Notes under the pieces: generated by a model | What the model was told of the DNA's origin: nothing | What the model saw: the letters and a program-made list of their open reading frames with translations, nothing else | Databases searched by the model: none | Shown: piece after piece, positions 62,413 through 64,000 of the stretch | How positions within the stretch are numbered: the first letter of the stretch is position 1 | How the letters are laid out: the number at the start of each line of letters is the position of its first letter | Program-made: the position numbers and the translations under genes | Assembly: GCA_964440795.1 (NCBI GenBank) | Contig: CAYTTQ010000004.1 | Span: 8,041 to 72,040, forward strand | Length of the DNA: 64,000 bases | Direction of reading: 5' to 3' | From: C00003060 sp964440795 | GTDB lineage: Bacteria > Desulfobacterota > Desulfobacteria > Desulfobacterales > C00003060

Positions 62413-63666
62413 ATGGAAAAGCTTATTGTGGAGGGCGGACATCGTTTGGAAGGAACCGTTGTCATCAGTGGCGCCAAGAACGCCGCCCTTCCGATCTTGG
62501 CCTCAAGCTTGCTTACCACGGGCGGCAATGTCTATTATAATGTTCCGGATCTCAGAGATGTCCGAACCATCCAACGCCTTCTCGTCGACCTGGGGGCTAC
62601 GGTGGAGACGTCGGGAGAAGCCGTTCAGGTCCGTGCGGATGTGATCAGCAATTTCGAGGCCTCGTATGAATTGGTCAAGACCATGCGGGCTTCGGTGTTG
62701 GTCCTGGGGCCTTTGATTGCTCGGTCGGGGCGGGCCAGGGTATCTTTGCCCGGTGGGTGTGCCATCGGGGCACGGCCTATCGATTTGCACCTAAAGGGCT
62801 TGGAGCGCATGGGGGCTGTGGTAACCCTGGAACATGGATACATCGATGCCCGGGCGGAACGTCTTTCCGGGGCGGACATCTATTTCGATCTGGTGACCGT
62901 TACCGGAACGGAGAACCTCATGATGGCGGCGACGCTGGCGAACGGTAAAACCACGCTCCGAAACGCCGCTCGAGAGCCCGAAATCATTGCTTTGGCGGAG
63001 ACCTTGAACCAGATGGGGGCTCGAATTACCGGGGCGGGAACCCCGCAAATTACCATCCGAGGCGTCGATGAGCTTAAGCCGGCCTCGGTGACGATCATAC
63101 CGGACCGAATCGAAACAGGAACATTCATCATTGCCGCAGCGGTAACCGGCGGCGATGTCAAGATTGTCGGATGTGAGCCTGCTCACATGGAGGCGGTCAT
63201 TCACAAGATCCGACAGGCCGGGGTTCATGTGGAACGGGAGACGGGCGGCCTCCGCGTGGTCGGGGATGGACAGATAAAGAGTGTCGATGTAAAGACCCTT
63301 CCCTACCCGGGCTTTCCGACGGACATGCAGGCCCAGTTCATGGTGCTCATGTGTTTTGCCAACGGGTTGAGTGTGGTTTCCGAGTCGATTTTTGAGAATC
63401 GGTTTATCCACGTCAGCGAGCTCCGCCGCATGGGGGCGACTATAAAGGTCTCCGGTAATACGGCCGTGGTCCAAGGGGGCAGTAGTCTGACCGGAGCGCC
63501 GGTTATGGCCACCGATCTGCGGGCCAGCGCCTCCCTCATACTTGCCGGGTTGGCGGCAACGGGTACGACGGAAATTTCGAGGATATATCACATTGATCGC
63601 GGGTATGAACGAATCGCCAAAAAGATGGCCGGCCTGGGCGCTCGTCTCTGGCGGGTTCAGGAGTAA
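62413..63666 (+). CDS. murA: UDP-N-acetylglucosamine 1-carboxyvinyltransferase MurA
   Basis: First committed step of peptidoglycan synthesis: enolpyruvyl transfer from PEP to UDP-GlcNAc. 417 residues. ISGAKNAALPI, the catalytic loop LPGGCAIGARPID with Cys116 (fosfomycin target), GVDELKP and a C-terminal RASASLILAGLAA region are present. Good ribosome binding site (GAGGAGGAAT). It lies far from the dcw cluster in this window, as usual. Confidence 0.97.
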   Translation: MEKLIVEGGHRLEGTVVISGAKNAALPILASSLLTTGGNVYYNVPDLRDVRTIQRLLVDLGATVETSGEAVQVRADVISNFEASYELVKTMRASVLVLGPLIARSGRARVSLPGGCAIGARPIDLHLKGLERMGAVVTLEHGYIDARAERLSGADIYFDLVTVTGTENLMMAATLANGKTTLRNAAREPEIIALAETLNQMGARITGAGTPQITIRGVDELKPASVTIIPDRIETGTFIIAAAVTGGDVKIVGCEPAHMEAVIHKIRQAGVHVERETGGLRVVGDGQIKSVDVKTLPYPGFPTDMQAQFMVLMCFANGLSVVSESIFENRFIHVSELRRMGATIKVSGNTAVVQGGSSLTGAPVMATDLRASASLILAGLAATGTTEISRIYHIDRGYERIAKKMAGLGARLWRVQE

Positions 63667-63775
63667 TATCGTGGCCGGGGTGAACACTATATGGGCCCGG
63701 AGTTATCGGAAGTGTCTGCCGCTTTTGATAGGGGAGTTACCCGGGGGACGGCAAACAGTACGGAGAGGATAGCGC

Positions 63776-64000
63776 ATGGCGTCAGACGTGAATGATATCA
63801 CCATACAGTACGAAGAAGATGGGGTCGTTATTGTAAAGGAACTCGATAAAGTCGTACTCTCCAAGGGGGCGTGGGCGACGGTCCTGTTCCGGTATCGGCA
63901 ATGGGAGCGGGGAAAAGAGGCCTATAGTCCGGATCGATTTACCATTCGGCGGTACCGGAAGATGGGCGGTGAGTACAAGCAGCAGTCGAAGTTTAATATT
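63776..64000 (+). CDS. Small conserved protein, 3' end outside window
   Basis: 75 codons visible and open to the edge. Starts MASDVNDITIQYEEDG after GAGAGGAT; soluble, charged, beta-rich then basic (RRYRKMGGEYKQQSKFNI). I recall similar short proteins in Desulfobacterota genomes but cannot name a family. It follows murA by 109 nt. Confidence 0.6.
   Translation, partial: MASDVNDITIQYEEDGVVIVKELDKVVLSKGAWATVLFRYRQWERGKEAYSPDRFTIRRYRKMGGEYKQQSKFNI

Noticed and set aside
1..64000. tRNA genes, CRISPR arrays and intact insertion sequences
   Set aside because: All gaps were read on both strands; no cloverleaf, no spaced repeat array and no transposase gene were found.

Overview
The window (about 55% G+C, densely packed genes) looks like a chromosomal segment of an anaerobic, Gram-negative deltaproteobacterium-type organism (phylum Desulfobacterota). 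This is an inference from gene order and gene content: ftsH-folP-ybbR, an RdgC-like pair with a partner gene, a tungsten-type aldehyde:ferredoxin oxidoreductase, a B12-type radical SAM gene after ftsZ, a meso-diaminopimelate type MurE and many two-component proteins. No ribosomal RNA or tRNA gene was seen, so the exact lineage is not fixed.

Layout. 1-6.6 kb (minus strand): 3'-truncated RNase J overlapping plsC, a small conserved unknown, dnaK-grpE with a clear terminator and promoter, a TIGR01212-type radical SAM gene, and a large-type SRP RNA with its own promoter. 6.7-12.9 kb (plus): tilS, ftsH, folP, a YbbR/CdaR protein and coaX; the cyclase gene cdaA that usually sits between folP and ybbR is absent. 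12.9-16.1 kb (minus): an overlapping operon of yggT, two PilT-type retraction ATPases and a zinc-ribbon protein with a degenerate receiver domain. 16.1-20.5 kb (plus): a sigma-54 promoter driving a short terminated transcript, a 184-bp inverted-repeat element, then an HTH protein, an HPt protein, a receiver-GGDEF diguanylate cyclase and a hybrid histidine kinase.

20.5-40.5 kb (minus): a full dcw cluster (mltG, then mraZ-rsmH-ftsL-ftsI-murE-murF-mraY-murD-ftsW-murG-murC-murB-ftsQ-ftsA-ftsZ-radical SAM), with a promoter and a three-repeat MraZ box in front of mraZ and many 1-4 nt stop/start overlaps. It supplies peptidoglycan precursors and the divisome in one transcription direction. 40.6-53.8 kb is mixed: a DUF5131-like gene, bactofilin, a TraB/GumN membrane protein, a YchF-like GTPase, an orphan ParA facing an unknown gene with a repeat-rich promoter, a HAD phosphatase plus ABC-F ATPase, an M48-TPR membrane protease and a GAF-MshEN-PilB/GspE ATPase. 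53.8-64 kb: a gene-poor stretch, an HD protein, an alpha/beta hydrolase, a CoA-type Nudix hydrolase, MltA, an RdgC-like pair, AOR, a response-regulator-like protein that has lost its phosphorylation residues, murA and the start of a small conserved unknown.

The observations most worth a second look are the sigma-54-driven transcript with anti-Shine-Dalgarno segments placed ahead of the phosphorelay operon; two degenerate receiver proteins, one of which appears to be a shortened, catalytically dead relative of the hybrid kinase in this window; and the missing cdaA.
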